From Bradyrhizobium sp. 4 (GTDB taxonomy: Bacteria; Pseudomonadota; Alphaproteobacteria; Rhizobiales; Xanthobacteraceae), in NCBI RefSeq assembly GCF_023100905.1, contig NZ_CP064686.1, forward strand, positions 372,001-436,000: DNA of 64,000 nucleotides, written 5' to 3'. Position numbers and translations under genes: made by a program. Positions 33,836 through 41,909 of this stretch are shown in pieces. The notes beneath the pieces were generated by a model that was given only the letters and a program-made list of their open reading frames with translations, was not told the DNA's origin and did no database searches. Within the stretch, counting starts at the first letter, position 1. Each line of letters begins with the position of its first letter.

Positions 33836-34999
33836 TTACTCCTCGTTCGAATCGATCAGTGATTTGTAGTCTGGATGCCAACCCAATCGCATGAGATCGG
33901 CCAGTTCGTTCAGCGAACCGTGGACGAAGTGTTCGGGGACGGATCGACTATCAATTGGAACTTGTAGCAGCGCGCAGCGCCGATATACCTGCCGGCCTCT
34001 GAACGATGCGTCATTCTGAGAATAGATGTCAGCTATCTCGCCGGAAATCAGCGCATATCGGCGAATAAGAGAGTCGTCGAAATCTGTTAGGCTGTCCTTG
34101 AACACGAGTCCGATTTCCGCCCAACGGGACTTATCTGACGACGCTCGAAGATAGTCACTAACCGCTCGTACACGGTCGTCGTCGCTAGCATCTACTATTT
34201 CGAGTTGGCGAATAAAGGTTGGGCGCTTCACAAGCATGGCCGCGACTTCATCTTCTCCAGGCTTTGAAGTCAGAGAGGCGAGCAGGCCTGGCAGATTGTT
34301 CTTCTGAACGAATGCGATGAAGCCGGTTTTGAATTTGTCACCGTCGATTTTGGAAGGCTTGCCTTGGCGGATCAGTTCATCAGCTTGTTCTTTGGCCATT
34401 CCGATCGCTGAGTGGCAAAGAACATCAACCAAATCCGGGACAACTGTCGTCTTGATAAGCGAACGTAACCTCTCAAGGGGGGACGCTTCGCTGACTACCG
34501 CTAGTCGAGTAACGACGGCGGTTCTCTCATCGTCTGTGGCCGTAAGAAATCGCTGAACATAGATGGCGCAGGTCGCGGGCTTTTTTTTGTTAAAGCTCAG
34601 AGCTACAGCGGCAGTGAGTTTTTTGACGTCATTATCAGATTTGCAGTCGTTAAGTGCTTCAGCCCAAGGGCCAGTATGGAAGGGTGAAACGTAAATGCAA
34701 AACTGAGACTTCTGGGGATCGATTGCTCCACTCGCCGCACTATCAAGCCAATTGGCAATTGCCTTCCAAAGATCTGCAGCCCAATCAGATAGCGGATTTT
34801 GCTTAAGGGCACTTTTCGTCTGTTCTAGGGTAAGCGAACCATCGGCGTAATGAATCGCTACATCATCGAGCAGTTCTAACGAGACTTGAGCTCCGTTAGG
34901 GCACGTTAGGAGATGATAGCAGAGTCGAACCGGTTGCAGTGCAAAGCCCAGATATGGTCCGGGTGCAGCGTGTTTTACGGCTTTTACAGCAACGTTCAT
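33836..34999 (-). CDS. Putative ABC-3C effector with N-terminal nuclease-like domain
   Basis: 387 residues from the ATG at 34999, which has a GGGGGCGGA upstream; a TTG at 35020 is less likely. The N-terminus PYLGFALQPVRLCYHLL, followed by VSLELLDDVAIHYADGSLTLEQTKSAL in part, resembles restriction-endonuclease-fold dsDNA nuclease domains such as Cap4: candidate residues E42, D45/D46 and the Q60-x-K62 pair on consecutive strands. The remaining 300 residues would be the ABC-3C-specific C-terminal region contacting the other subunits. It is the first gene of the operon. Nuclease activity is inferred, and Gln in place of Glu before the Lys makes it less certain. Confidence 0.72.
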   Translation of the reverse strand: MNVAVKAVKHAAPGPYLGFALQPVRLCYHLLTCPNGAQVSLELLDDVAIHYADGSLTLEQTKSALKQNPLSDWAADLWKAIANWLDSAASGAIDPQKSQFCIYVSPFHTGPWAEALNDCKSDNDVKKLTAAVALSFNKKKPATCAIYVQRFLTATDDERTAVVTRLAVVSEASPLERLRSLIKTTVVPDLVDVLCHSAIGMAKEQADELIRQGKPSKIDGDKFKTGFIAFVQKNNLPGLLASLTSKPGEDEVAAMLVKRPTFIRQLEIVDASDDDRVRAVSDYLRASSDKSRWAEIGLVFKDSLTDFDDSLIRRYALISGEIADIYSQNDASFRGRQVYRRCALLQVPIDSRSVPEHFVHGSLNELADLMRLGWHPDYKSLIDSNEE

Positions 35000-35149
35000 T
35001 CCGCCCCCGCCGGATGGCAATATGAGTCGCGACGACTTCTCTAGTTCTTTTTATGCACGCCGCGGTTGATGGCCAATAAGGCTAAAGCATAGGCTGTGAA
35101 TCGAGGGGAGTGGAGTCTCACGGTAGGAGATCGTTGTTTTGGTCAACAA

Positions 35150-35179
35150 CAAAAACGGCCGGATCTTCCGATCCGGCCG
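35150..35179 (-). terminator. Rho-independent terminator of rpmB
   Basis: A perfect 10-bp stem (35156-35165 with 35170-35179) encloses TTCC; on the minus strand it is followed by TTTTTGTTG. It lies about 70 bases past the rpmB stop. Between 35000 and 35150 I see no gene; it should hold the ABC-3C promoter. Confidence 0.85.
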
Positions 35180-35249
35180 CAATGCAAAACTCCACTTGGC
35201 CAAGCCTACGCCTCGCGACGCAACCTAGCCTGGTCGAATTCGAAAACTC

Positions 35250-35561
35250 CTAGCTGGCCTTCTTCGCCGGCGCGGGCGTCGGGCCGACCTTCTTCTGGAT
35301 GGCGCGCTTCAGCTCGAGGGCGCGCGGCGACAGCAGGTCGGCCTTGACCTTGAGCAAATAGGGATCGAGGCCGCCATTGTGGTCGACGCTCTTGATCGCG
35401 TTGGTGGAGACGCGCAGGCGCACGTTGCGGCCCAGCGCTTCGCTGATGAAGGTCACGTTGACCAGGTTCGGCAGGAAGCGGCGCTTGGTCTTGATGTTGG
35501 AGTGGCTGACCGTGTGGCCGACCTGGGGGCCCTTGGCCGTCAATTCGCAGCGGCGAGACAT
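35250..35561 (-). CDS. rpmB: 50S ribosomal protein L28 (bL28)
   Basis: 103 residues from the ATG at 35561. MSRRCELTAKGPQVGHTVSH with SNIKTKRRFLPNL and the VRLRVSTNAIKSVDHNGGLDPYLL block are diagnostic. The C-terminal Ala/Lys tail (PTPAPAKKAS) gives the longer form found in alphaproteobacteria. It is a structural component of the large ribosomal subunit. It is followed by a clear terminator, and its start is divergent from the DUF3108 gene across a family B repeat. Confidence 0.97.
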   Translation of the reverse strand: MSRRCELTAKGPQVGHTVSHSNIKTKRRFLPNLVNVTFISEALGRNVRLRVSTNAIKSVDHNGGLDPYLLKVKADLLSPRALELKRAIQKKVGPTPAPAKKAS

Positions 35562-35722
35562 GGTAAAATCCTCAATCTTTCCCAACGATGTGCGGCCGCC
35601 ATTCGGGGCGCCACGGGCAAATTCTCTGTCCTTGCAGGGAGCGGGCGGACGTATAGGGGGGAAGGGGCGGGACGTCAAGGTTTTGGGGCGGCTGGGACGC
35701 CAGTTTCGCGCCCGGCACTCGG

Positions 35723-35844
35723 TGTCGTCGCCCGCCTTGTGCGCACTCGCGCACTGGGGCGGGCGATCCAGTACGCCGAGCCGGTGCGGCTGACCAGAGG
35801 GGCCGCGGCGTACTGGATGCCCCGGTCAAGCCGGGGCATGACAG
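35723..35844. repeat. Interspersed palindromic repeat, family B (copy 3)
   Basis: Arms TGTCGTCGCCCGCCTTGTGC ... GATCCAGTACGCCG and CGGCGTACTGGATGCCCCGG ... GGGGCATGACAGC. It lies between divergent rpmB and the DUF3108 gene, so unlike other copies it is in a promoter region. Confidence 0.75.
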
Positions 35845-36050
35845 CGGTGGCGGTGGCGGGGTGAGGTGCGCGCTTCTGACCCGCCCCGATCACCAAAACG
35901 GCAATGATTATCGCGCCTTACCATCACATAAAGGGCGTATTCGCGCCCGAAGAGTCCGGTGGAGTTCCGGACGCGGATAGGCCCGGACGCATTGCTTGGC
36001 GCGCATTTTGGCTTAAGTAACAACCGTTCGCGCCCCGATTGGATTGTTTC

Positions 36051-36974
36051 GTGCTCACAACGCCTCATCTTGCGCCAAGCCTGCGCACAACGGAGCTGCG
36101 CCCAAATGAGCTGCGCTCAGCGGAGCGGCGCGCAAATCATCCGCGCGCTGCCGGCCGCTGGGTCTTGGCGGCCCTTGGCGCGCTCGTTTTGGCGTGGGCG
36201 GCGGAGCCCGCGGCGGCGCAAGGCAAGCTCGAGGCGCAATACGAGGCGACGCTGGCGGGCATTCCTGTCGGCAAGGGCGCCTGGAACATCGACATCCAGG
36301 ACGATGTGTTCGCGGCCGCGGCCTCCGGCGGCACCTCGGGGCTGCTGAAATCCTTCGCGGGCGGGTCCGGCACCGGCGCCTCGCAAGGCCGCGTGGTCAA
36401 CGGCGCGCTGGTCGCGACCGGCTACCAGGCCTCCACCACCACCTCGAAGAAGACCGAAGAGATCCGCATCACGCTCGACAAGGGCAATGTGAAGGATTTT
36501 GCCATCGTGCCGGAGCCTCCGGTCGATCCCGACCGCATCGTCGTCACCGATGCGCATCGCCGCGGCGTCTGGGACCCGATGACGGCCTCGCTGGTGCGCG
36601 TATCCGGCACCGGCGACGTGCTGTCGGCGGACGCCTGCCACGGCAGCGCCGCCGTGTTCGACGGCCGCATGCGCTACGAGCTCAAGCTCGATTTCAAGCG
36701 CATGGAGAACGTGAAGGCGGAGAAGGGCTATCACGGCCAGGTCGTGGTCTGCTCGCTGTATTTCGTGCCCATCGCCGGCTACATCCCCGACCGTCCTGTG
36801 ATTAAATATCTCGCCGCCCAGCGCAACATCGAGGTCGCGTTCGCGCCGATCGCGGGAACGCGCATCCTGGTGCCGTTCTGGCTGAAGGTGCCGACCCCGC
36901 TCGGGCCGGCCATGCTGGAAGCGACGTCCTTCATCACCAGCGCCCAGCCGCCGAAGGTCGCGAAGACGCAGTAG
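36051..36974 (+). CDS. DUF3108 domain exported protein
   Basis: About 307 residues if the GTG at 36051 is used; a TTG at 36039 lies in the same frame and the true start is unclear because the first 35 codons contain imperfect repeats. A signal-peptide-like segment WVLAALGALVLAWAAEPAAAQ ends near residue 57. The mature part, beginning KLEAQYEATLAGIPVGKGAW, fits DUF3108 proteins, with two Cys (DACHG and VVCSLYF) that may form a periplasmic disulfide. Function unknown; the gene commonly sits beside rpmB in this lineage. Confidence 0.8.
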   Translation: MLTTPHLAPSLRTTELRPNELRSAERRANHPRAAGRWVLAALGALVLAWAAEPAAAQGKLEAQYEATLAGIPVGKGAWNIDIQDDVFAAAASGGTSGLLKSFAGGSGTGASQGRVVNGALVATGYQASTTTSKKTEEIRITLDKGNVKDFAIVPEPPVDPDRIVVTDAHRRGVWDPMTASLVRVSGTGDVLSADACHGSAAVFDGRMRYELKLDFKRMENVKAEKGYHGQVVVCSLYFVPIAGYIPDRPVIKYLAAQRNIEVAFAPIAGTRILVPFWLKVPTPLGPAMLEATSFITSAQPPKVAKTQ

Positions 36975-37379
36975 GCCGGGCCTCCCGCGCTGAACCTCGC
37001 TTTTTGGCGAAAATAAACGCAAGCGATTTCAATGACATGCCTACTGTGCATGGGGTTGTTTTCGCACTTTTTGTTTGGAGGGGGTCGAGGAGCGGGAATC
37101 CATTTGACTCCTCCCCGTTTCTGATTCGACTCCGCGCCGTCCCCAGCTTTAACGAATCCGCCATCGAAACGTCGCTTGTGCGGCGGGGCAAAACTCCATC
37201 TAGTGCGAACCCATAAGCCTCCCGCGACATGTTGCGTGAACGGAACGGGACTCACGGGGGAGTCTGCGATTCGGCCGCGATTCGTTCTCAACTCGTTCCG
37301 AAGCTTAAAGCCAACGGGAAAAGCGTCGCAAAGTGAGACAGTTGCGCGAGGTTCGGGGAGAATGCTCCCACACTCTCGG
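36975..37379. other. Intergenic region, no supported gene
   Basis: About 400 bases with slightly lower GC and short open frames only. A GACTCACGGGGGAGTC inverted repeat near 37249-37264 could be a hairpin. A small RNA cannot be excluded, but I see no promoter-terminator pair. Confidence 0.4.
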
Positions 37380-37483
37380 TGTCATCGCCCGGCTTGACCG
37401 GGCGATCCAGTACGCCGAGGCGTCTACGATTGAGCCGAGAAGCCGCGGCGTACTGGATGCCCGGGTTAAGCCGGGGCATGACA
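37380..37483. repeat. Interspersed palindromic repeat, family B (copy 4)
   Basis: Arms TGTCATCGCCCGGCTTGACC ... GATCCAGTACGCCG and CGGCGTACTGGATGCCCGGG ... GGGGCATGACAGCG. It ends about 100 bases before the helicase start. Confidence 0.75.
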
Positions 37484-37580
37484 GCGGAGAAGCCGAAGCC
37501 GGGTGACTTCCAGGCCCTTCGCGCCACCGCCCCAAAACAGCACTGACATTCGCCCCAATCGCCATTACCTAATCCCCCAG

Positions 37581-40500
37581 ATGCCTTTTTCCTCCTCCCC
37601 CTTCGCTTCCGAGCGGCTTCCCGGCGCCGGCGTCACTGCGGTGCTTGGTCCCACCAACACCGGCAAGACCCATCTCGCCATCGAGCGGATGCTCGCGCAT
37701 CCCTCCGGCATGATCGGGCTGCCGCTGCGCCTGCTCGCGCGCGAGGTCTACAACAAGATCGCCGCGCGGGTCGGTCCCGATGCCGTCGCGCTCGTGACCG
37801 GCGAGGAGAAGATCAAGCCGAAAGCGCCGCGCTACTGGGTCTCGACCGTCGAGGCGATGCCGCGGGATCTCGACGTCTCGTTCCTCGCCGTCGACGAGGT
37901 GCAGATCGCCTCTGATCTGGAACGCGGCCACGTCTTCACCGATCGCATCCTCAACCGCCGTGGCCGCGACGAGACGCTGCTGCTCGGCGCTGCGACCATG
38001 CGTCCGATCATCGAGCGGCTGCTGCCGGGCGTCTCCATGATCACGCGGCCGCGTTTGTCGCAGCTGGAATTCGCCGGCGACCGCAAGATCACGCGGCAGC
38101 CGCGCCGCACCGCCATCGTCGCCTTCTCGGCCGACGAGGTCTACGCCATCGCCGAGCTGATCCGTCGCCAGCATGGCGGCGCCGCCGTGGTGCTGGGCTC
38201 CCTGTCGCCGCGCACCCGCAACGCGCAGGTCGCGATGTTCCAGGACGGCGAGGTCGATTACCTCGTCGCCACCGACGCCGTCGGCATGGGCCTCAATCTC
38301 GACGTCGACCACGTCGCCTTTGCCTCCGACCGCAAGTTCGACGGCTACCAGTTCCGCCGCCTGACGCCGTCCGAATTCGGCCAGATCGCCGGCCGCGCCG
38401 GCCGCGCCACCCGCAACGGCACCTTCGGCACCACCGGTCGCTGCGCACCGTTCGAGCCCGAGCTCGTCAATGCGCTGCAGAACCACACCTTCGATCCCGT
38501 GAAGGTTTTGCAATGGCGCAATTCGAAGCTGGATTTCGCGTCCCTCGGCGCGCTCCAGGTCTCCCTGAACCTGGCCCCGGGCCATGAGGCGCTGACGCGC
38601 GCGCCCATCGCCGAGGACATGCGCGTGCTCGACCACGCTGCCCGCGACGCCGAGGTGCGCGACGTCGCGCACGGCAAGGACGCCGTGGAACGGCTGTGGG
38701 AGGCCTGTCAGGTCCCGGATTATCGAAAGCTGTCGCCGGCCGCCCATGCCGAGCTGGTCACCACGCTCTACGGCTTCCTGATGCGGAAGGGATGCATCCC
38801 CGACGCCTGGTTCAGGACCCAGATCGACCAGGCCGACCGCGTCGACGGCGATATCGACACGCTGTCGGCCCGGATCGCGCAGATTCGCACCTGGACCTTC
38901 GTCGCCAACCGTCCCGACTGGCTGAAAGACCCCGAACGCTGGCAGGGGATCGCCCGCGAGGTCGAAAATAAATTATCGGATGCGCTCCATGAACGCTTGA
39001 CTGAGCGTTTCGTTGATCGCCGGACCAGTGTATTGATGCGCCGCCTGCGGGAGAACACGAGCTTGAATACGGAAATCGGCAAGACCGGCGAAGTCATCGT
39101 CGAAGGCCATGTCATCGGCCGCCTCGATGGCTTCACCTTTGCACCGGATGCGGCGGAAGCCGGCTCGGATGCGAAAGCGTTGCAGGCTGCAGCGCAGGCC
39201 GTGCTCGCCGGCGAGATCAACGCGCGCGCCGAAAAACTGGGCAATGCGCCGGACGAGCACTTCGTGCTGACCTCGGAAGGCATCATCCGCTGGACCGGCG
39301 ACGCCGTGGCGCGGCTGTCTGCCGCAGAGGACGCGCTGCATCCGCGCATCCGCATCATCTCCGACGAACGCCTCACGGGCGGCCCCCGCGACAAGGTGCA
39401 GGCCCGGCTCGAGCTCTGGCTCAAGACGCATATCGAAAAGCTGCTCGGGCCGCTGTTCGAGCTCAGCAAGGCCGAGGACGTCACCGGCATCGCCCGCGGT
39501 ATCGCCTATCAGCTCGTCGAGGCGCTCGGCGTGCTGGAGCGCCCGAAGATCGCCAACGAGCTGAAGGACCTCGACCAGCCCTCGCGCGCGACCTTGCGCA
39601 AATACGGCGTCCGCTTCGGCGCCTATCACCTCTATTTCCCCGGTCTGCTCAAGCCGGCCGGGCGTGCGCTGGCCGCGCTGCTCTGGGCGCTGAAGCAGGA
39701 CAATGTCGATCCCTCCGCGCTGTCGGGCGCGCAGCATCTGGCAAGCTCGGGCCGCACCTCGTTCCCGGTCGACAAGCAGCTGCCGCGCGACGCCTATCGC
39801 GTGCTCGGCTACAAGCAGGCCGGCGAGCGCGCCGTGCGCGTCGACATCCTCGAGCGCCTGGCCGACCTGATCCGTCCGGCGCTGGCCTGGCGCGAGAACG
39901 CGTCCGGCGAAAAGCCCGCCGGTGCGTTCGACGGCCGCAGCTTCGTGGTGACGCAGGCGATGACCTCGCTCACCGGTTCGGCCGGCGAGGATTTTGCGTC
40001 GGTGCTGCGTGCGCTCGGCTATCGCATGGACAAGCGCCCGCCGCTGCCGGCGAAGCCCGCTGCGGCTGTTGCCGAGATCCCTGTTGCTGAAGCCTCCAGC
40101 GAAGAGACACCCGCAACCGAAGCGCCGGTCGAGGACGCCGCCGCGCCCGCGGACACCGCGATCGAAGCCGCCGCCGAGCCTGTGACTGTCGAAGACGCGC
40201 CCGGCATGGAGCAGCACGACGAGCCCGCACACGACGAGCCGGCGCTTGAGGCTTCCGTCACGCCGGAAGACGCTCCCGGCATCGCGCCACCTGCGGAAGA
40301 GGCTGCGGCACCCGTTGAAGCTGCTGAAACCGTGCCCGCTGAAACCGCGTCTGCCGAAACCGCGCCTGCAGAGACTGTTGCAACCGAAGCCGCTGCGTCG
40401 GCCGATGCGGCAGCACCCGTGGAGGCCGCGGCGACGTCCGCCGAGCCCGAGCTCATCGAGGTCTGGCGTCCCGCCGGCCGTCACGACGATCGCAAGCCGC

Positions 40501-41000
40501 GCCACGAGCGCCATCGCAACCCGCGTCACCAGCCGCGTCCGCAGGCAGCTGCTGAAGCCGGCGCTGCGCCTGCCGAAGGCGAAGCCGCGCCTGCTGCCGA
40601 CGGCGAGAAGCGCGGTGAGCGTCATCGCCATGGCGGCGGTCATCGTCGCGATTCTGGTCGCGATGGCGGCAGGGATTTCCGCAAGCCGCGCGAAGGTGGG
40701 GCCGAAGCCGCGCCGCGTCCTGAGGACAAGAACCGCCGGTTCGAGGGCAAGAATGGCGGCAACAAGGACCGCGACAACAAGGATCGCAACAAAGGCAAGT
40801 TCGGTGGCGGTGATCGCGACAAGGGCCGCGACAACCGTGGCCGCGACCGCGACAAGGGCCGCGACCGCCAGGGCGGGCCGTCGCTGCGTCCCTACGCATC
40901 GAGCGCCACCCCGCGCGAGCGCGATCGCCCGGTCGATCCGAACTCGCCGTTTGCAAAACTCGCTGCGCTAAAGGAGCAGCTGTCAGGGCGTAAGGAGTGA
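37581..41000 (+). CDS. SUV3-like DExH RNA helicase with a long disordered C-terminus
   Basis: 1139 residues from the ATG at 37581. Walker A GPTNTGKT is at 23-30, motif II reads AVDEVQ, motif IV-V include VLGSLSPRTRN and VATDAVGMGLNLDVDHV, and motif VI is QIAGRAGRATRNG, the pattern of mitochondrial SUV3 helicases. A SUV3-type C-terminal domain extends to about residue 820. The final 300 residues are low complexity: an Ala/Glu/Pro-rich stretch and then basic Arg/Lys/Gly/Asp repeats (KDRDNKDRNKGKFGGGDRDK), likely RNA-binding and disordered. It probably acts in RNA decay or ribosome assembly; the S4 gene follows within five bases. Confidence 0.9.
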   Translation: MPFSSSPFASERLPGAGVTAVLGPTNTGKTHLAIERMLAHPSGMIGLPLRLLAREVYNKIAARVGPDAVALVTGEEKIKPKAPRYWVSTVEAMPRDLDVSFLAVDEVQIASDLERGHVFTDRILNRRGRDETLLLGAATMRPIIERLLPGVSMITRPRLSQLEFAGDRKITRQPRRTAIVAFSADEVYAIAELIRRQHGGAAVVLGSLSPRTRNAQVAMFQDGEVDYLVATDAVGMGLNLDVDHVAFASDRKFDGYQFRRLTPSEFGQIAGRAGRATRNGTFGTTGRCAPFEPELVNALQNHTFDPVKVLQWRNSKLDFASLGALQVSLNLAPGHEALTRAPIAEDMRVLDHAARDAEVRDVAHGKDAVERLWEACQVPDYRKLSPAAHAELVTTLYGFLMRKGCIPDAWFRTQIDQADRVDGDIDTLSARIAQIRTWTFVANRPDWLKDPERWQGIAREVENKLSDALHERLTERFVDRRTSVLMRRLRENTSLNTEIGKTGEVIVEGHVIGRLDGFTFAPDAAEAGSDAKALQAAAQAVLAGEINARAEKLGNAPDEHFVLTSEGIIRWTGDAVARLSAAEDALHPRIRIISDERLTGGPRDKVQARLELWLKTHIEKLLGPLFELSKAEDVTGIARGIAYQLVEALGVLERPKIANELKDLDQPSRATLRKYGVRFGAYHLYFPGLLKPAGRALAALLWALKQDNVDPSALSGAQHLASSGRTSFPVDKQLPRDAYRVLGYKQAGERAVRVDILERLADLIRPALAWRENASGEKPAGAFDGRSFVVTQAMTSLTGSAGEDFASVLRALGYRMDKRPPLPAKPAAAVAEIPVAEASSEETPATEAPVEDAAAPADTAIEAAAEPVTVEDAPGMEQHDEPAHDEPALEASVTPEDAPGIAPPAEEAAAPVEAAETVPAETASAETAPAETVATEAAASADAAAPVEAAATSAEPELIEVWRPAGRHDDRKPRHERHRNPRHQPRPQAAAEAGAAPAEGEAAPAADGEKRGERHRHGGGHRRDSGRDGGRDFRKPREGGAEAAPRPEDKNRRFEGKNGGNKDRDNKDRNKGKFGGGDRDKGRDNRGRDRDKGRDRQGGPSLRPYASSATPRERDRPVDPNSPFAKLAALKEQLSGRKE

Positions 41001-41004
41001 GCCC

Positions 41005-41292
41005 ACGACCGAGCGGCAGCGCATCGACAAATGGCTATGGCACGCGCGGGTGGTGAAGGCGCGCACCTCCGCTGCCGAGCTTGTCGAGTCCGGCCATGTT
41101 CGCGTCAACGGCGCACGCGAGAAATCGCCGGGGCATGCGATCAAGATCGGCGACGTGCTCACCGTCGCGCTCGATCGCACCGTGCGCGTCTTGAGAGTCA
41201 TCGCCTTCAACGAGCGCCGCGGCGATGCCGCCTCGGCCCGTGTGCTCTACGAAGAGCTCAGCGAAGGCCATCCGAATTCTCAGCGCAATTAA
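41005..41292 (+). CDS. S4 RNA-binding domain protein (Hsp15-like), apparent ACG start
   Basis: 95 residues if begun at the ACG at 41005. The S4 domain RQRIDKWLWHARVVKARTSA begins four codons later, so the first ATG/GTG in frame, the GTG at 41050, would delete its first helix. An AAGGAG sits seven bases before the ACG, exactly where a start is expected, and relatives begin M-T-E-R-Q-R-I-D. So either ACG is used as a rare start codon, or ATG has mutated, or the base is an error. Hsp15-like proteins bind stalled 50S subunits carrying nascent chains. It lies directly behind the helicase gene. Confidence 0.75.
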   Translation, partial: TTERQRIDKWLWHARVVKARTSAAELVESGHVRVNGAREKSPGHAIKIGDVLTVALDRTVRVLRVIAFNERRGDAASARVLYEELSEGHPNSQRN

Positions 41293-41424
41293 TTGCGCTT
41301 TGAATTCATTTCTTGGTCGATCAAGCGCATAAAGCCGTCCTGATCGGCCGTTCCTGAGCTTGCGGCGCCGGGCCATCCGCGCTACGCAAGCCGCGACTTT
41401 TAAAAGAGCTTTTCGGAGCGTTGG

Positions 41425-41763
41425 ATGACTTACGTCGTCACTGAAGCGTGCATCAAGTGCAAGTACACCGACTGCGTCGAGGTCTGCCCGGTCGATTGTT
41501 TCTACGAGGGCGAGAACATGCTCGTCATCCATCCTGACGAGTGCATCGACTGCGGCGTGTGCGAGCCGGAATGCCCCGCCGATGCCATCAAGCCGGACAC
41601 GGAACCGGGCCTAGAAAAGTGGCTCACGGTCAACGCCGACTACGCCAAGAGCTGGCCGAACATCACCCAGAAGAAAGAATCACCCGCCGACGCCAAGGAT
41701 TTCGACGGCATGGAGGGCAAGTTCGACAAGTATTTCTCCTCGAACCCCGGCTCCGGCGACTAA
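41425..41763 (+). CDS. fdxA: Seven-iron ferredoxin FdxA
   Basis: 112 residues. The cysteine arrangement C9, C17, C50 (for [3Fe-4S]) and C21, C40, C43, C46 (for [4Fe-4S]) matches Azotobacter ferredoxin I; C12 and C25 are extra. The opening MTYVVTEACIKCKYTDCVEV and a roughly 55-residue C-terminal extension (GLEKWLTVNADYAKSWPNIT) are typical. It is a cytosolic low-potential electron carrier. It is placed between the S4 gene and carD, a conserved order in Rhizobiales. Confidence 0.96.
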   Translation: MTYVVTEACIKCKYTDCVEVCPVDCFYEGENMLVIHPDECIDCGVCEPECPADAIKPDTEPGLEKWLTVNADYAKSWPNITQKKESPADAKDFDGMEGKFDKYFSSNPGSGD

Positions 41764-41830
41764 TTCGGGTCAAACTTAACCCTATTAGCGGCGTTATCGC
41801 TGAAAACCAGCCCTTAAGACCCCTAAATCA

Positions 41831-41858
41831 TTGATTTTTGCGGGAAATGTGCTATATT
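41831..41858 (+). promoter_or_regulatory. Candidate carD promoter
   Basis: TTGATT (41831-41836) and TATATT (41853-41858) are separated by 16 bases, a good sigma-70-type match. TGTGC and GCACA flank the -10 box as an inverted repeat. About 45 bases of leader would precede the GTG at 41910. Confidence 0.5.
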
Positions 41859-41909
41859 GGGCACATTGAGCCGAACCCTGGTTAGCCCCGTCGGCCCCGT
41901 TGGGTTCCC

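Larger units (their letters stand above)
30943..34999 (-). other. ABC-three-component (ABC-3C) type conflict-system operon, low GC
   Basis: Four minus-strand genes in the order effector, middle component, ATPase, membrane protein, with junctions of +6, -1 and -7 bases. The DNA is markedly AT-richer than flanking genes and uses AT-ending codons freely, a sign of transfer. No integrase, transposase or tRNA borders it. The left edge touches the duplicated DUF1488 gene and the right edge lies just before the rpmB terminator. Confidence 0.82.

Noticed and set aside
37249..37264. Possible small RNA or terminator hairpin
   Set aside because: Only a short inverted repeat without a T-run or recognisable promoter; left as unassigned intergenic sequence.
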